From contig JAPEHQ010000010.1 in the NCBI GenBank assembly GCA_027405735.1, positions 1,364,001 to 1,428,000 of the forward strand: a stretch of DNA of 64,000 bases, given 5' to 3'. This DNA comes from Mucor racemosus. Lineage: Eukaryota; Mucoromycota; Mucoromycetes; Mucorales; Mucoraceae. The notes beneath the pieces are model-generated. The model saw only the letters and a list, made by a program, of their open reading frames with translations. It was not told the DNA's origin and made no database searches. The position numbers were made by a program, and so were the translations under genes. Shown here one piece after another: positions 22,690 through 32,698 of this stretch. Position 1 is the stretch's first letter; each line of letters starts with the position of its first letter.

Positions 22690-23165
22690 AGCAGCCACGT
22701 ATGGAATTTTATCTTGCGAGATACTATTGTAGATCTTAGCCAACAACAGATAAGACACATACAGGATAGACTCGTGATTCCACCAAACCATATGGTTTTG
22801 CTTCATCAAATTTACCTGGTTGTTAAAAGAAAACAAAAAACAGGGAGCCTTCGTGTTTTTGAATAAACCCTAAAATTTGAATTTCATTGATGACGTCTTC
22901 AAAATTTTGTGTAATTTGATTGAAATGCTGTTCATAAGCTTGAACCACACTGTAAACTCTATCATCTGTGCTACAGAAATCATTGTTTTAGAAAGCAGTA
23001 TATATTAGCGGTTTTATTTCAGGAGACAAACTAAAGGCGTCCGTGTGTATAACATTAATCCCATGTGTACATAATAATAAAATCTGATTATGAGCATAAT
23101 GAGCTGATCGTATGGGCACAAATTGGTTTGTAAATGAGCATCGTGCCGTTCTCAAAATCCCATTG
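22690..23165 (-). pseudogene. relic of an unidentified protein-coding gene
   Basis: Reading from 23165 down, one frame gives about 60 residues beginning KKCNGILRTARCSFTNQF and including THGINVIHTDAFSLSPEIKP. A stop codon follows, then the same frame continues STDDRVYSVVQAYEQHFNQ...GFIQKHEG. After a break (likely a former intron or frameshift) it resumes LMKQNHMVWWNHESILYVSY...KIPYVAAEG and stops. Peptide composition is protein-like and the three blocks are collinear, so I read this as a decayed gene, probably transposon- or repeat-associated. I do not recognise the family. Confidence 0.45.
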
Positions 23166-23794
23166 CATTTTTTTACTGAAATAGGTTTTTAGATTACATT
23201 TGTTTTTAATAATATATATTATAGACAATACAATTCAATACATTGTTGATGTAGAGCAATACGTGCAGAAATCAGTATATTTACGATTATCATCATTTGT
23301 AAATATGTTTATAGCTAATAATGTTTACAGCAACAATGGTTTTTGCTCGAGCATAAACTTAAATAACACTTACTGCTTAAATCTTTATGCAAGCCAAATC
23401 TAAGATTATAAATGTTACTTTATCACACATAAAATTTAAACAAATTAATCTTCTTTAAACTTACTATTTTAGTTTACTATTGTCAGCGATAAAAAGATTT
23501 GATTTCAAGTATACAGTAGCTACGATCAAAACTATGGTTATTAGACAAAACCTTAGATTATTCTTTTTTTTTACTTCTAATATCATTTGAAATTTTATCA
23601 CTTTTCTGGAACATTTCGTGGGTTTGTAGCCAGTTCTAGCTTTTCGTTGAGTATATATATATAAATATCATTGCCTTCGATTTGATCTGGTAATCAAGGA
23701 ATACATCCAACAATGCGGTAGTAAATAATGATATTTGATCCTAAAATGCGGTTAAATAAAAATATCAGTCTCTAATATAGACGGCTACCTATAT
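23166..23794. other. intergenic, no gene seen
   Basis: AT-rich with no supported feature; a TATATATATA run lies near 23652. Confidence 0.45.
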
Positions 23795-25272
23795 TAAAAA
23801 CATTAGTAATTATATTAGAATGCGTATTCAAATACAAGAAAAGAATACCAGCTTGATAGTCTGATATGCCTTATCAAACGGTGAATATATCCTTGGAATA
23901 TGAAAGCAAAAAGAGAGAAACAACACACGTAGAAAAGGATTTCCAAGGCTTTACATTATTTAGCGCAATTAAAACCTTCCTAAATTACACATTTCAGCCA
24001 ATGTAAAAGCAGCCTTACAGCGCATGAACCAGTAAATTAAATTAAATAGGCAATATCTGCTGTTATCATAGAACCATACATTTTTCTATTAGAAAAACCG
24101 TCTGTAATACCATACATTTGTTAAAAAATTGCAAAAGCGAGCCCGCAGAGCGATGCCGTAATTGAGCATAGCAAGATTTAAAGGCTAAGTCTCTTATACT
24201 ATGGTATATGTCTAAGTTTTAAATGAAAATGCGTTTTTTTCGACTTTTTCTTATATTTAACCACGTACGGTCTGAAAATTCAGTTTTTGTAGCGGACATT
24301 TTCGGGGCTCATTTTACCCTTACCAACACTCATGATTTTGATCAAAAAACATAAAAATCAAATTTTGATACCAAAATCAACGTTCAAATATACTACATTG
24401 TGAGAGAAAGTTGTAGCCATAGCTAATACACATTTTATAAAAGCTTAATATTAAATGTTAAGTAATGAAACTTTGCACTTTTGCCCCAAAAACGGATTTT
24501 TGATTAAAGGATTTTCATGTAATATTTTTCAATACAAATGTTTGTTATTTTTTATTGAGCAAATAGAGCACCAAATTTGGTACATGTGTATATTTTTTGT
24601 TTTTATAATTGATATTATAATTAGCTCTAGATTTGCAAAATCAGAAAAAAAAAATTTAAAAAATGCCAAAATTGATGATCTGGACAAGAATAATTTTTGA
24701 AATTAATATTCCGCTTATAAGCTTTGTAAGTCTTAAAAATAAGAGATTTTATAATGTTTGAGAACTTTTTTAAGAATTAATGATCCTGTTCCCACTTGAT
24801 TCAAGCTTATTACTGTAAATATTTATACATGTTAATATTGTGTGGCAGTTTATTTGATGATAATATAGTCTTACTTGATAATTAATGCGTTAGAGGTGAT
24901 TTACATTAAGTTTTAGTCCTACCCCTCCAACAACATCATAAGCATAAACATGGCCATCACTGGGACCTATTGCCACCTTTTTATGCTCTTTGTCCCAAGC
25001 CAATGTATTCAATGCTTTACCAGAACAAACTTACTTTTGACCTATAAAAATTGATTTATTAGTAAAATCAATTATTAATAAGCTAATAAGTAATAATTAT
25101 GGTGTACCTTGTACCTTTGATAGTCGGTAATGATATACAAGACAACATCTTGTTTTCCTCTTCTTATTAGTTGTTGTCGACTAAATAGACTAAAATGAGT
25201 TTATTCATTCATTCAAAAAACCAAGTCAATACTGATACATAATACTTTTATAGCCACCAGTTTTTCTCCAGG
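23795..25272. repeat. dispersed repeat R1, copy 2
   Basis: Matches copy 3 (51140-52645) over nearly its whole length, from ATATTAAAAACATTAG at the left to CAGTTTTTCTCCAGGTA at the right. Copy 1 covers the middle and right part. The minus strand at about 24950-25035 reads SGKALN.LAWDKE.KKVAIG.SD...VYAYDV, a WD-repeat fragment, with a TAA just before it and an intron-like stretch (GT...TTTTTATAG) further upstream. An 81-codon frame at 24455-24700 is not conserved between copies and is not called. Confidence 0.8.
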
Positions 25273-26104
25273 TAGATATCGACTTTAGACCAAAAAAGCA
25301 TTGATTATAACGTAGATAATGGAACAAAATGATTAAGTCCTGGACGCTTTTTTTGTTCGAGAAAGATATTATTATAACGTGCCCTAACATTAACAGTTAA
25401 TAATTTATTTCCAAATAAACAATTGTTGGAAAAACATGTATTTGTACCTGCTTCCTGATTTCAGTTTACAAAAAATATTAGTCTTTTTGTGGTAGTTTTA
25501 AACATAAAGAAAAGAGCTGAGGAAAGAGTAGGGAAGAGAAAAGATTTTGTGTGCTACAAACAGGAATCTACAAAGGAGGCATAAATACTTTTTTTAGTGC
25601 TACCAAACAGGTTGTTGTCGTTGTTCCTATTTGGTCCCCGAAAGAAGAACATGGGCAGAACTCTTTCAAACCCCAAATTTCAAATTGATATATCTCGTAA
25701 ATAAGGCAATTCTGTTGAATCAGGGTATCAGGGTAACTCACATCTGCTTTAAACCATTCAAATTATCTTCGTTATTAATTATATTATGATTGATATATTT
25801 TAATAAATTGACTAAAAAACCTTGATCTCATTGCTCTGCTCGTCTGGGCTGCCTGATCTACACAAAAGTTTTTATTCTGCCCATCTGTGCATATCATTAC
25901 GCACATATGAAGCATATTTCGGCCGTAATGGCTGTGGAATAGGTAGAGATATTCACGGAAAAAATATCAAAAAACAATAGGAATTCGACTAGATAACAAT
26001 AGGAATTCGACTAGATAACAATAGGGGTTTTATTATCAAGTTAAATTCTACTTGAGGACTTTTGTAATAAATAAATGTCCTCTTTATATAGTTTTTATCA
26101 GAGA
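25273..26104. other. intergenic with short 22-bp tandem repeat
   Basis: No gene is seen. At about 25973-26027, AACAATAGGAATTCGACTAGAT is repeated 2.3 times. The rest has no recognised partner. Confidence 0.5.
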
Positions 26105-26237
26105 GATTAGGTAAGCATTCCTAGGTCCATATATAGCCAATAATACCCCTTGTCAGATATAAGTCTTGATAGTAACCAATCGGTGTATTCATAGAGTTCA
26201 TGGGCCCTTGATCATAATGGTGTAATTAGATCCACAT
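26105..26237. repeat. dispersed repeat, partner at 50998-51135
   Basis: Nearly identical to the partner in the same orientation: both contain CATTCCTAGGTC, AGCCAATAATACCCCTTGTC, AGATATAAGTCTTGATAGTA and CATAATGGTGTAATTAGATC. In the partner it forms the right part of an LTR-like unit, so this is probably a fragment of the same family. Confidence 0.75.
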
Positions 26238-26447
26238 TATGTTGATTGGTCTTTAACTATAAGCTGCTAGGATTGAAGTTTGGTAGAAAGTTCATATTAG
26301 CATGAATCAACATATACCATTTTGTAGTTTAATGTCTATTCCTGCCAGCTGTACTTTAATTGAGAATCAGATGAAATGGAGATCAATATAGTGGATAAAT
26401 GTGTACATATTCCACAAGAGTTATGTACAGATTATCTTCCACACAAT

Positions 26448-26570
26448 AATGTTGAATGGCAACTTCCACAACCTACTATGTAATGAGAAAGTCATCGCCA
26501 AAATGTACCTATAATTTGTTGCACACTTTTATTGAAAACAACTTAAATATAGTATCTATAGATACTGATC
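26448..26570. repeat. dispersed repeat, partner near 50475-50595
   Basis: Shared, more diverged blocks: AACCTACT.TGT, CGCCAAAATG.ACTTATA-like, GCACACTTTTATTG / GCGCATTTTCATTG and AACAA.TTAAATA. A short minus/plus coding-like peptide upstream (26370-26484) ends in a stop and is not supported. Confidence 0.5.
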
Positions 26571-27059
26571 CAAGTAAGCTGACGACTCTACATGGATATA
26601 GATATTAATATACATTAAAAGTATTTCAGGTACAGTATCAGCTTCCATGGGTCATTGTGCATTTGATAGGTTTGAAGAACAAGTTGGTTATCTCTTATCT
26701 GCTATTTAATGCTTACTAAGAAGGTCATTAAGGTCACCAGTTCTCAACGGATATGGATCCAAATGGCATCCTGTTGTAATAGCAGCTACTTTTAATGTTG
26801 ATCAACAGAATTGCAAAAGGTTTAGCCCCCTGAGTTGCTATGGAAATGGAGAAATAAAAACTCGTACGTCGTAGTCAAATTTTCAACTATTCTGTATCAA
26901 CTGGTTCACATATTCTTTGAAATCTTTTATAAAATCAAATAATGGTTTAAAACTAAATTTGGAAGTTAAACTTAATGCATAGTGAGCGTACAAATAACAT
27001 ATAATTTTGATCTCATTGGCTAAGAATTATTTTTGAATGATTAAGGTACGGCTGCCAAA
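26571..27059. other. intergenic, no gene seen
   Basis: AT-rich sequence with interrupted coding-like stretches only; probably decayed repeat. Confidence 0.4.
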
Positions 27060-27241
27060 AAGAAATCTGTTTTCCTTTGCTTGAAAAATTCCACAACTTT
27101 GAGGCTTCAAATCTCTGCAAAAAGTTAAGCTATACTAACACTTTTTAATAATAGTAGTAAAACCTGCTTGCTTTGAAATGCTCTATAATACATATGATAG
27201 TATACATATATTTTGAGCACTTTTATTTTTCTAACAGTTTT

Positions 27242-27290
<49 letters not shown>

Positions 27291-27400
27291 TTCATGTCAT
27301 CCACCTCGTTAAGCTCTCTCAGACCCAATTTATTAGTTTCTTTCAAAATACATTGTTTTTTGTGGAGATATCTTTCTCAAAAATGTGTACAAAAAGGTAA
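27060..27400. repeat. dispersed repeat R2, copy C (left part, split by a MITE)
   Basis: Same orientation as 49140-49440. Shared blocks include AAGCTATACT, TTTTTAATAATA.TA..AAA, AAAT.CTCTATAATA, CTTTTATTTTT, and TTAAGCT.....GACCCAATTTA through CTCAAAAATGTGTACAAA. A 40-nt poly-T interrupts it at 27248-27287. It continues at 28355 (CTTTTTTTTTCTAGCTTC) beyond the inserted element. Confidence 0.75.
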
Positions 27401-28354
27401 TACAGTAGTCGCGCTATATAAGGCTAACTTTTTGGAAGGGTTTTTCAGCCTTATATAGAGCATAGCCTTATATAACGTGGGTGACTGTTATATAATTATC
27501 ACCTTCTACTATCTATACACACCACATTCGGTTACACTCTATGAATCTCATTATTAATTTATACTGTCACTTCGAGCAGTCCTTAATTACTAATCTGTCA
27601 TTAGTATATAAACCACATCTCATGAATAAAAGAATAAGGATCAGTTTAGTTTTGATCTCTTAGTTTGGCCCACAGTTGGAAAGCTGACATTTATCAAGAC
27701 TTTGTTTTATTATTTTTAATTATTCTAGCATATCAGATATATGTTAGAATAAAACAATGACTGTGATATATAAAACAGTACAATTTATGTATTAAGGCTA
27801 TTTTTCATACCTGTTCTGTCGGGACTCACAGATCATCCTTTAGTATCTTCCTTTTCACATCATCTGAAGATCTAGAAATATTAAGGCAATCTGATCTTTG
27901 CAATTATTTTGCTCCTTGTGAACATAAACAAAAAAATATTTTTTTGTATTAGAAATAAAACCAATAAAAATATCTCCATTAATTGTCCCTAAATTATGCG
28001 ATTCGAGTTATGTTTTTCAGGGGAAGAAAAAACTACAAACACCACTAACTTAGCAAGAGACAAAAGTGAAACAGGTGAGAGTTGTACTCAGGACCTTCAC
28101 TTAACAAGACCGAAAAATAACCACAGCACTACGTGAAAATTCTAAAAAACTAAAAAATTTAAATTTTTATCATGCAAATACTAAAATTTTGGTCACGTGC
28201 CGTTTTGTATAAGGCTAAATTTTTTTTAGCACAGCCTTATATAAAATAAGGCTAATAAGGCTATTTCCCTGCTAAAAAAAAAGTTTTCAAAAATCCTAGC
28301 CTTATAGAGAGCATAGCCTTATATAGTGTAGCCTTATATAGCGCGACTACTGTA
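27401..28354. mobile_element. non-autonomous transposon (MITE-like) with perfect 26-bp inverted repeats
   Basis: The left end TACAGTAGTCGCGCTATATA (27401-27426 in full) is matched without mismatch by the reverse complement of 28329-28354. The 954-bp element ends in TA on both sides, as for Tc1/mariner-type insertion. Further copies of the AGCCTTATATA motif lie inside near both ends as subterminal repeats. There is no transposase frame. Sister copies of repeat R2 at 31640 and 49425 show the same site uninterrupted, with a single TA. Confidence 0.85.
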
Positions 28355-28414
28355 CTTTTTTTTTCTAGCTTCAAGTTTTCCCTTCTATATCATCATATTT
28401 TACATCTAAGATTG

Positions 28415-28530
28415 ATTTTTAAGCTGGAGAAAAAGTAAGTGTTTCATTTTTCAAGCCTTTATACTCGCTGAAAAATTAACATGAATAGAAATAGCTCTTT
28501 TGGCAAGATTTTGTAGCATCTCCAATATAG
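28415..28530. repeat. dispersed repeat, partner at 17036-17155
   Basis: Same orientation as the partner; shares AAGCCTTTATACTC, GCTGAAAAAT and ATGAATAGAAATA. It lies directly after the right remnant of R2 copy C. Confidence 0.7.
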
Positions 28531-29050
28531 CTGATGTAAACTACTGGCAGCCTTTCACACATCAAATTGAATTAGTAATAAATAACATGAATTTGGTGTG
28601 AGAACCAAGATCATGAAATATAGAAACTTAACTATAATTTAAACTTACAAACAACAATTATAGATAATTGTATAGCCTGAATTAGTAATTGCTGATCCCT
28701 TTTCCCATCAGCTTTAAAACCAAGAAGATCAAAATAACTGCATTAGTAATTTGAATTAGACATTTAATATAAATACCACAATGATCCATCTATTCGATGG
28801 ATCGTTGCTGCTTTACTTTATACCTTGAATAAACTTAGAAGGTTTATAATTGTATTTCCCACCGCTTTTTTTTATAATTACGTTTTTGTAGCAAGACAAT
28901 TTTTAAATGTTTTTCGAATGTTTTTGCCCAATACTGAGTTAAACTACGTAAAATCCTCAAAGAAGGCGTACCCTTTCCTTCCAAGGGCCATTTATATCTG
29001 TCTAAAAATAGAAGAGTTAATACCAAAATATAAGTGCATTGCATAATGAT
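28531..29050. other. intergenic, no gene seen
   Basis: Both strands contain short open frames across 28825-29046 without domain or start context that would support a gene. Confidence 0.4.
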
Positions 29051-29235
29051 GAATTAAATTGTCATTATAATAATTCACAGTAGTAATGCTCATCTCAAAT
29101 GATCCTATAAGTAATTTAAGGAAATCTTTCTATAATTCCTTGTACAATTATCTGTAATTCTTTCTCCCTTTACAATCCTTATATATTTCCCTTAATAAAT
29201 ATCTAATTTACAAAATAAAAACGGGTCATTATCAA
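29051..29235. mobile_element. LTR-like fragment related to 493-673 and 50950-51137
   Basis: Begins TGATGAATTAAATTGTCATT, the same start as 50950, and its second half (CTCCCTTTAC, AATAAATATCTAATTTACAAAA) matches the LTR at 493. It ends ...GTCATTATCA. The TG...CA ends and shared 5' and 3' blocks suggest a solo LTR of one retrotransposon group. Confidence 0.45.
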
Positions 29236-29313
29236 ACGAGGTCTCAGGTTTGGTTTACACTAGAATATAATAAAATTTATTTAAAATAAAACAGTTTTAC
29301 ATTTAATTTTTAT

Positions 29314-29613
29314 TTATAATTTTAGTTTTTTCATGATGGGTGCTATTTCATCAATTATCATATCATTTTTATTATTGTCTAATATTTTTCTTTTTTTGTC
29401 TTTATTTTTATCTTTATTGTATGTTTTAAATTCATATACCTTTCTTAATCTTTTATTTGAACCATTTTTTTTCATATAAATTTCATAGCACCCATCCTTT
29501 TGTTTTATTTTATATTCTGCCAAATCATATTTTTTCATATCTTTTATAAATATACTTCGTTTAATATTGTATTTATATTTATCATTTACTATCATTTGAA
29601 ATATATCTTCCAT
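29314..29613 (-). CDS. accessory 99-aa basic protein of the Merlin-like element
   Basis: An ATG-initiated frame of 99 codons, Lys/Asn/Ile-rich (e.g. KTYNKDKNKDKKRKILDNNK), in the same direction as and downstream of the transposase (268-nt gap), with the same extreme codon bias. No domain is recognised. The high Lys content suggests nucleic-acid binding. It could be a second transposon gene or a captured fragment; a chance frame is possible in such AT-rich DNA. Confidence 0.4.
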   Translation of the reverse strand: MEDIFQMIVNDKYKYNIKRSIFIKDMKKYDLAEYKIKQKDGCYEIYMKKNGSNKRLRKVYEFKTYNKDKNKDKKRKILDNNKNDMIIDEIAPIMKKLKL

Positions 29614-29880
29614 ATTGTTTTTTATATTATTGCTTTTTCAATTTTTTTGTTATTATTTTGATGCGCAAAATATTTAATCACACTCATAATATATTATCCA
29701 GCTCTCTTAGGTATAAATATATAATCCTTGTGTATTAAATAGACTAGTTTATTGACATAGTCAGGTCTTCATAATAAGAATAATGAATATCAGAAATGCA
29801 TTTCATATATAAATTGATTATTCTTTTATCTATCATCTTTTTCTATAAATATAAAATTCAATTTTTCATTCTATTTAAAA

Positions 29881-30762
29881 TTAATCCTTTAAAAACTTTC
29901 TCCATATATCATATTCTCTATTTTTCTTACGCCATTGATACTCTTTTAAGTACAATGCTATATCTTTTTTATTTCTATTTCGTGGAATAATACTTTGCTT
30001 AAGACCATTCCATGTTCCTTCAATAGTATTAGTATGTACACCTGTCACTGGATCTTTAAAATTTTTAGAATGATTTACAGTCATATGTTTATAACCTATA
30101 CTCTTTAAATTATTATATCCTTTCCATAAATCTGTATATATTGTCGTACCTTTTTTTACATATCTTTTTATAATTAAGTCTATATTATCAATGTTTCTTT
30201 CTGCAATAGGTAATAAGAACATTTTTTTGTTTTCATTTTTTATTTTATTTTTCAATATACTTTTTTCGATACCACCAATGACCCAAGCACCTTCTACTTT
30301 ATGCCCCTTGTTATATTTTCTTTTTGCAATTTTACTTTCATCTATTTCTACAATTTTATTTCTACCTCCAATTTTAATATTTTTGTTACCTAATAGTTGT
30401 TTATTTTTTATGTATTTTCTAAATATTTTATTGTATGATGATACTGTGTTTTTACTAATTTGCAAACTTGATGCTATAAAGGAAGAAGGCGCTTTCCCAA
30501 GAAAAAGATATAATATGTGTAGTTGAATATTTAATGGTAAAGTTAAATTATTGAAAATTGTACCTTTTAATGGAGATAATGCTTTTCTACATTTATAATA
30601 TTTACAAACATATAACTTTTTATTTAAATTTAATTTGGTTTTATGATCACATTTATCACAATTTATATATTTATTAACATAATCATTATTAATTAAATAT
30701 AATAGTGCCTCTTTCTCATCGTCAAACATTTTTTTCAAAGATTTATATGGTTCTATAAACAT
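29881..30762 (-). CDS. ISXO2/IS1595-like (Merlin) transposase
   Basis: A single uninterrupted frame of 293 aa without introns. Residues about 33-60 form a zinc ribbon (CDKCDHK...YVCKYYKCRKA), followed by a helical region (residues 75-120) likely binding DNA. The catalytic core then appears in order: IVEIDESKIAKRKYNKGHK with GAWVIGGIE (first Asp), TTIYTDLWKGYNNL (second Asp) and HTNTIEGTWNGLKQ (the Asn/Glu-type third position with the His-x-Asn-x-x-Glu motif). That order is diagnostic of DDE_Tnp_IS1595 proteins, known from bacterial ISXO2 elements and eukaryotic Merlin transposons. Codons are almost exclusively A/T-ending, unlike PDC or SPT16 in this window. No stop or frameshift interrupts the gene, so it may be recently active. 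Confidence 0.88.
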   Translation of the reverse strand: MFIEPYKSLKKMFDDEKEALLYLINNDYVNKYINCDKCDHKTKLNLNKKLYVCKYYKCRKALSPLKGTIFNNLTLPLNIQLHILYLFLGKAPSSFIASSLQISKNTVSSYNKIFRKYIKNKQLLGNKNIKIGGRNKIVEIDESKIAKRKYNKGHKVEGAWVIGGIEKSILKNKIKNENKKMFLLPIAERNIDNIDLIIKRYVKKGTTIYTDLWKGYNNLKSIGYKHMTVNHSKNFKDPVTGVHTNTIEGTWNGLKQSIIPRNRNKKDIALYLKEYQWRKKNREYDIWRKFLKD

Positions 30763-31019
30763 ATTATTTTTATGAAAACCTTTTTGAGTTTTATTTTAAA
30801 TATAAACAAAATTCAATTTTACGTAAAAATAAAAAACTAAACGATTTCGGAGTTTTAAATATAAACCTGAGAGTTCCTTTGGGATACATCCATAAAAACA
30901 CCAATCTTCCTCCAACCAATCTCCACCGATCTCTACTAATAATAAAAACCATATCATTAGCATATCATTTTGACCATAATATTTATCCAAGATCACAGAT
31001 CATTACACATTGGCCAAAT

Positions 31020-32165
31020 ACTGGCCAAACATTGTCCTAAAACTGATTGTAAAAAATTTAGCGCCTAATTGAGATTTCAATTTTTTGTATTCACATGATA
31101 GATGCAATTGAAAACTACTCTTCATTTTTTGTTTCAGCAAAAAATATTGATTTTTTGTCGAGATGATCAAAACAATAATTCACTTTACAGCATAAGGTCT
31201 ATGATGATTGAGTTCCAAAATCGATCTGTCGAATCGATCAGAAAATGGTCAAAAAAATAAATTCGTGCAAATGCTCATGAACTGCAAAGTAAATTAATCT
31301 AGCGTATTAAATGGTTTTTGTACAGTTTTAAATTCTACATTTATTCAAACAAAATTCAGATAAATGTTTTACATTAAATTTTGCGCAAAAGACTGTTGAA
31401 ATTTTTGGGGTTTATTGAAGATGCACATCACTTTTTATAAGTATATTTGAAATATGAGTAATGAAAATAACGTAAAATAAAATTATCTATCGATCTAGCT
31501 ATTACTGAACTTTTTAGCTGCATTTTTCGTAGGGAAAACGAGGTTTTTGTCAATTTTTTTTCAAATTCAGAATCTGGGATAAGGGTATACAAGGGAAAAA
31601 TTGAAGCTAGAAACGAAGGTATCTCTTTCCACACATTTTTGAGGATATCTCCACGGAAAATTAATATTTAAAAAAAAACTAAATTGGATCCAAGAGAGCT
31701 CAACGAGCTTAATGACATGAATGCAAAAAAAATGCTGCTCAATTTAGCCAATATTCTGAAACCTACTATAGAAATGCCAAAAAAATGAAAAAAAAAAATA
31801 AAAGTGCTCAGAATTTTTTTATATTAAAATATATTATAGAACACTTTAAAACAAGTAAGTTTTGTTATTAAAAAGCGTTAGTATAGCTTAATGTTGTTTA
31901 GAGATATGAAGTCTCAAAGTTTTCAATCCATTAGCAGTGAAATACGCGTAAAAAGTCTGAAACATTAGCACTGAAAAATTAATACCAATTGCAAAATAGG
32001 ATATTTCCGGATACTTGTTTTTGGATTAAAGCTGAACATGTCAGGTACATTGGCATATAATTTTTTTTTGGTGTTATTTAGCGAAAAAAAAAAGTAGAAC
32101 AAGGATGAAAAGTGGAACCCAGTTTTCAAGGAAAAGAATGGATTGTACGTGTTTTTTAGTCCTTC
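31020..32165. repeat. dispersed repeat R2, copy A (inverted relative to 48905-50045)
   Basis: The reverse complement aligns along its length with 48905-50045: e.g. TCTCCACGGAAAATTAATAT here against ATTAATTTTTCGTGGAAATA there, and likewise GAGCTCAACGAGCTTAATGA / TCATTAAGCTTGTTGAGCTC and TTTAGCTGCATTTTTCGTAGGG. No coding frame is conserved between copies. Confidence 0.8.
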
Positions 32166-32698
32166 GTGAGATACTATAAAAAAAAATGGAACAGATAGCA
32201 TAATGCGACTAATTCATATTTATTTTAGAGTATCTAAAGGTAGTATCTACTGACAGTGTTTGATATGGGTTAGCTATAGAAAAGGGGGGGCACCCTTTGA
32301 CTTTGAAGTCTGACAATTTTAAAATTTACAACGCATTTTCCAAGTTAATACCTGAGCATTGTGCTTCCGTTTAAAGAGGAAGAGCAATTTTCAAGGAAAG
32401 CAGCGGACCCGTGATGGTGCGACAAGTGTGTAACCAACTAACTTAAAACAAAAAGTTTAAACGTCGACATATTTGGTACATCAAAATAGGGATGCTGTCG
32501 AGCCCAGCTTATACTAGTAAATTTGGCTGGTAAAACCAATGCTACATCAAAATCAAACTCTCTTCATCGCAGTTTTACGTAAATAACTTAATAGTAATTC
32601 AAACAAACTCACATATTTAATATTTTGTATATAAAATTGCAATTGATTCACGCATCATTGAACCTGTCAATTTAAAATTTATTTAAATATGTATATCA
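32166..32698. other. intergenic, 3' flank of the DnaJ gene
   Basis: No gene or recognised repeat; a G-run lies at about 32285-32291. Confidence 0.45.

Larger units (their letters stand above)
29240..30875 (-). mobile_element. Merlin/IS1595-type DNA transposon, apparently intact coding
   Basis: The segment carries an uninterrupted ISXO2/IS1595-type transposase and a second small frame, both on the minus strand. The left side has TCTCAGGTTTGGTTTA and the reverse complement of the right side TCTCAGGTTTATATTTA, a likely short terminal inverted repeat. Composition is conspicuously more AT-rich than the host genes. Element ends and target-site duplication could not be fixed by eye. Confidence 0.65.

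Noticed and set aside
24455..24700. 81-codon frame in repeat R1 copy 2
   Set aside because: The equivalent regions in copies 1 and 3 are interrupted or altered, so the frame is not conserved.
25973..26027. Short direct repeats considered as a CRISPR-like array
   Set aside because: Only 2.3 immediate tandem units without spacers, in eukaryotic DNA.
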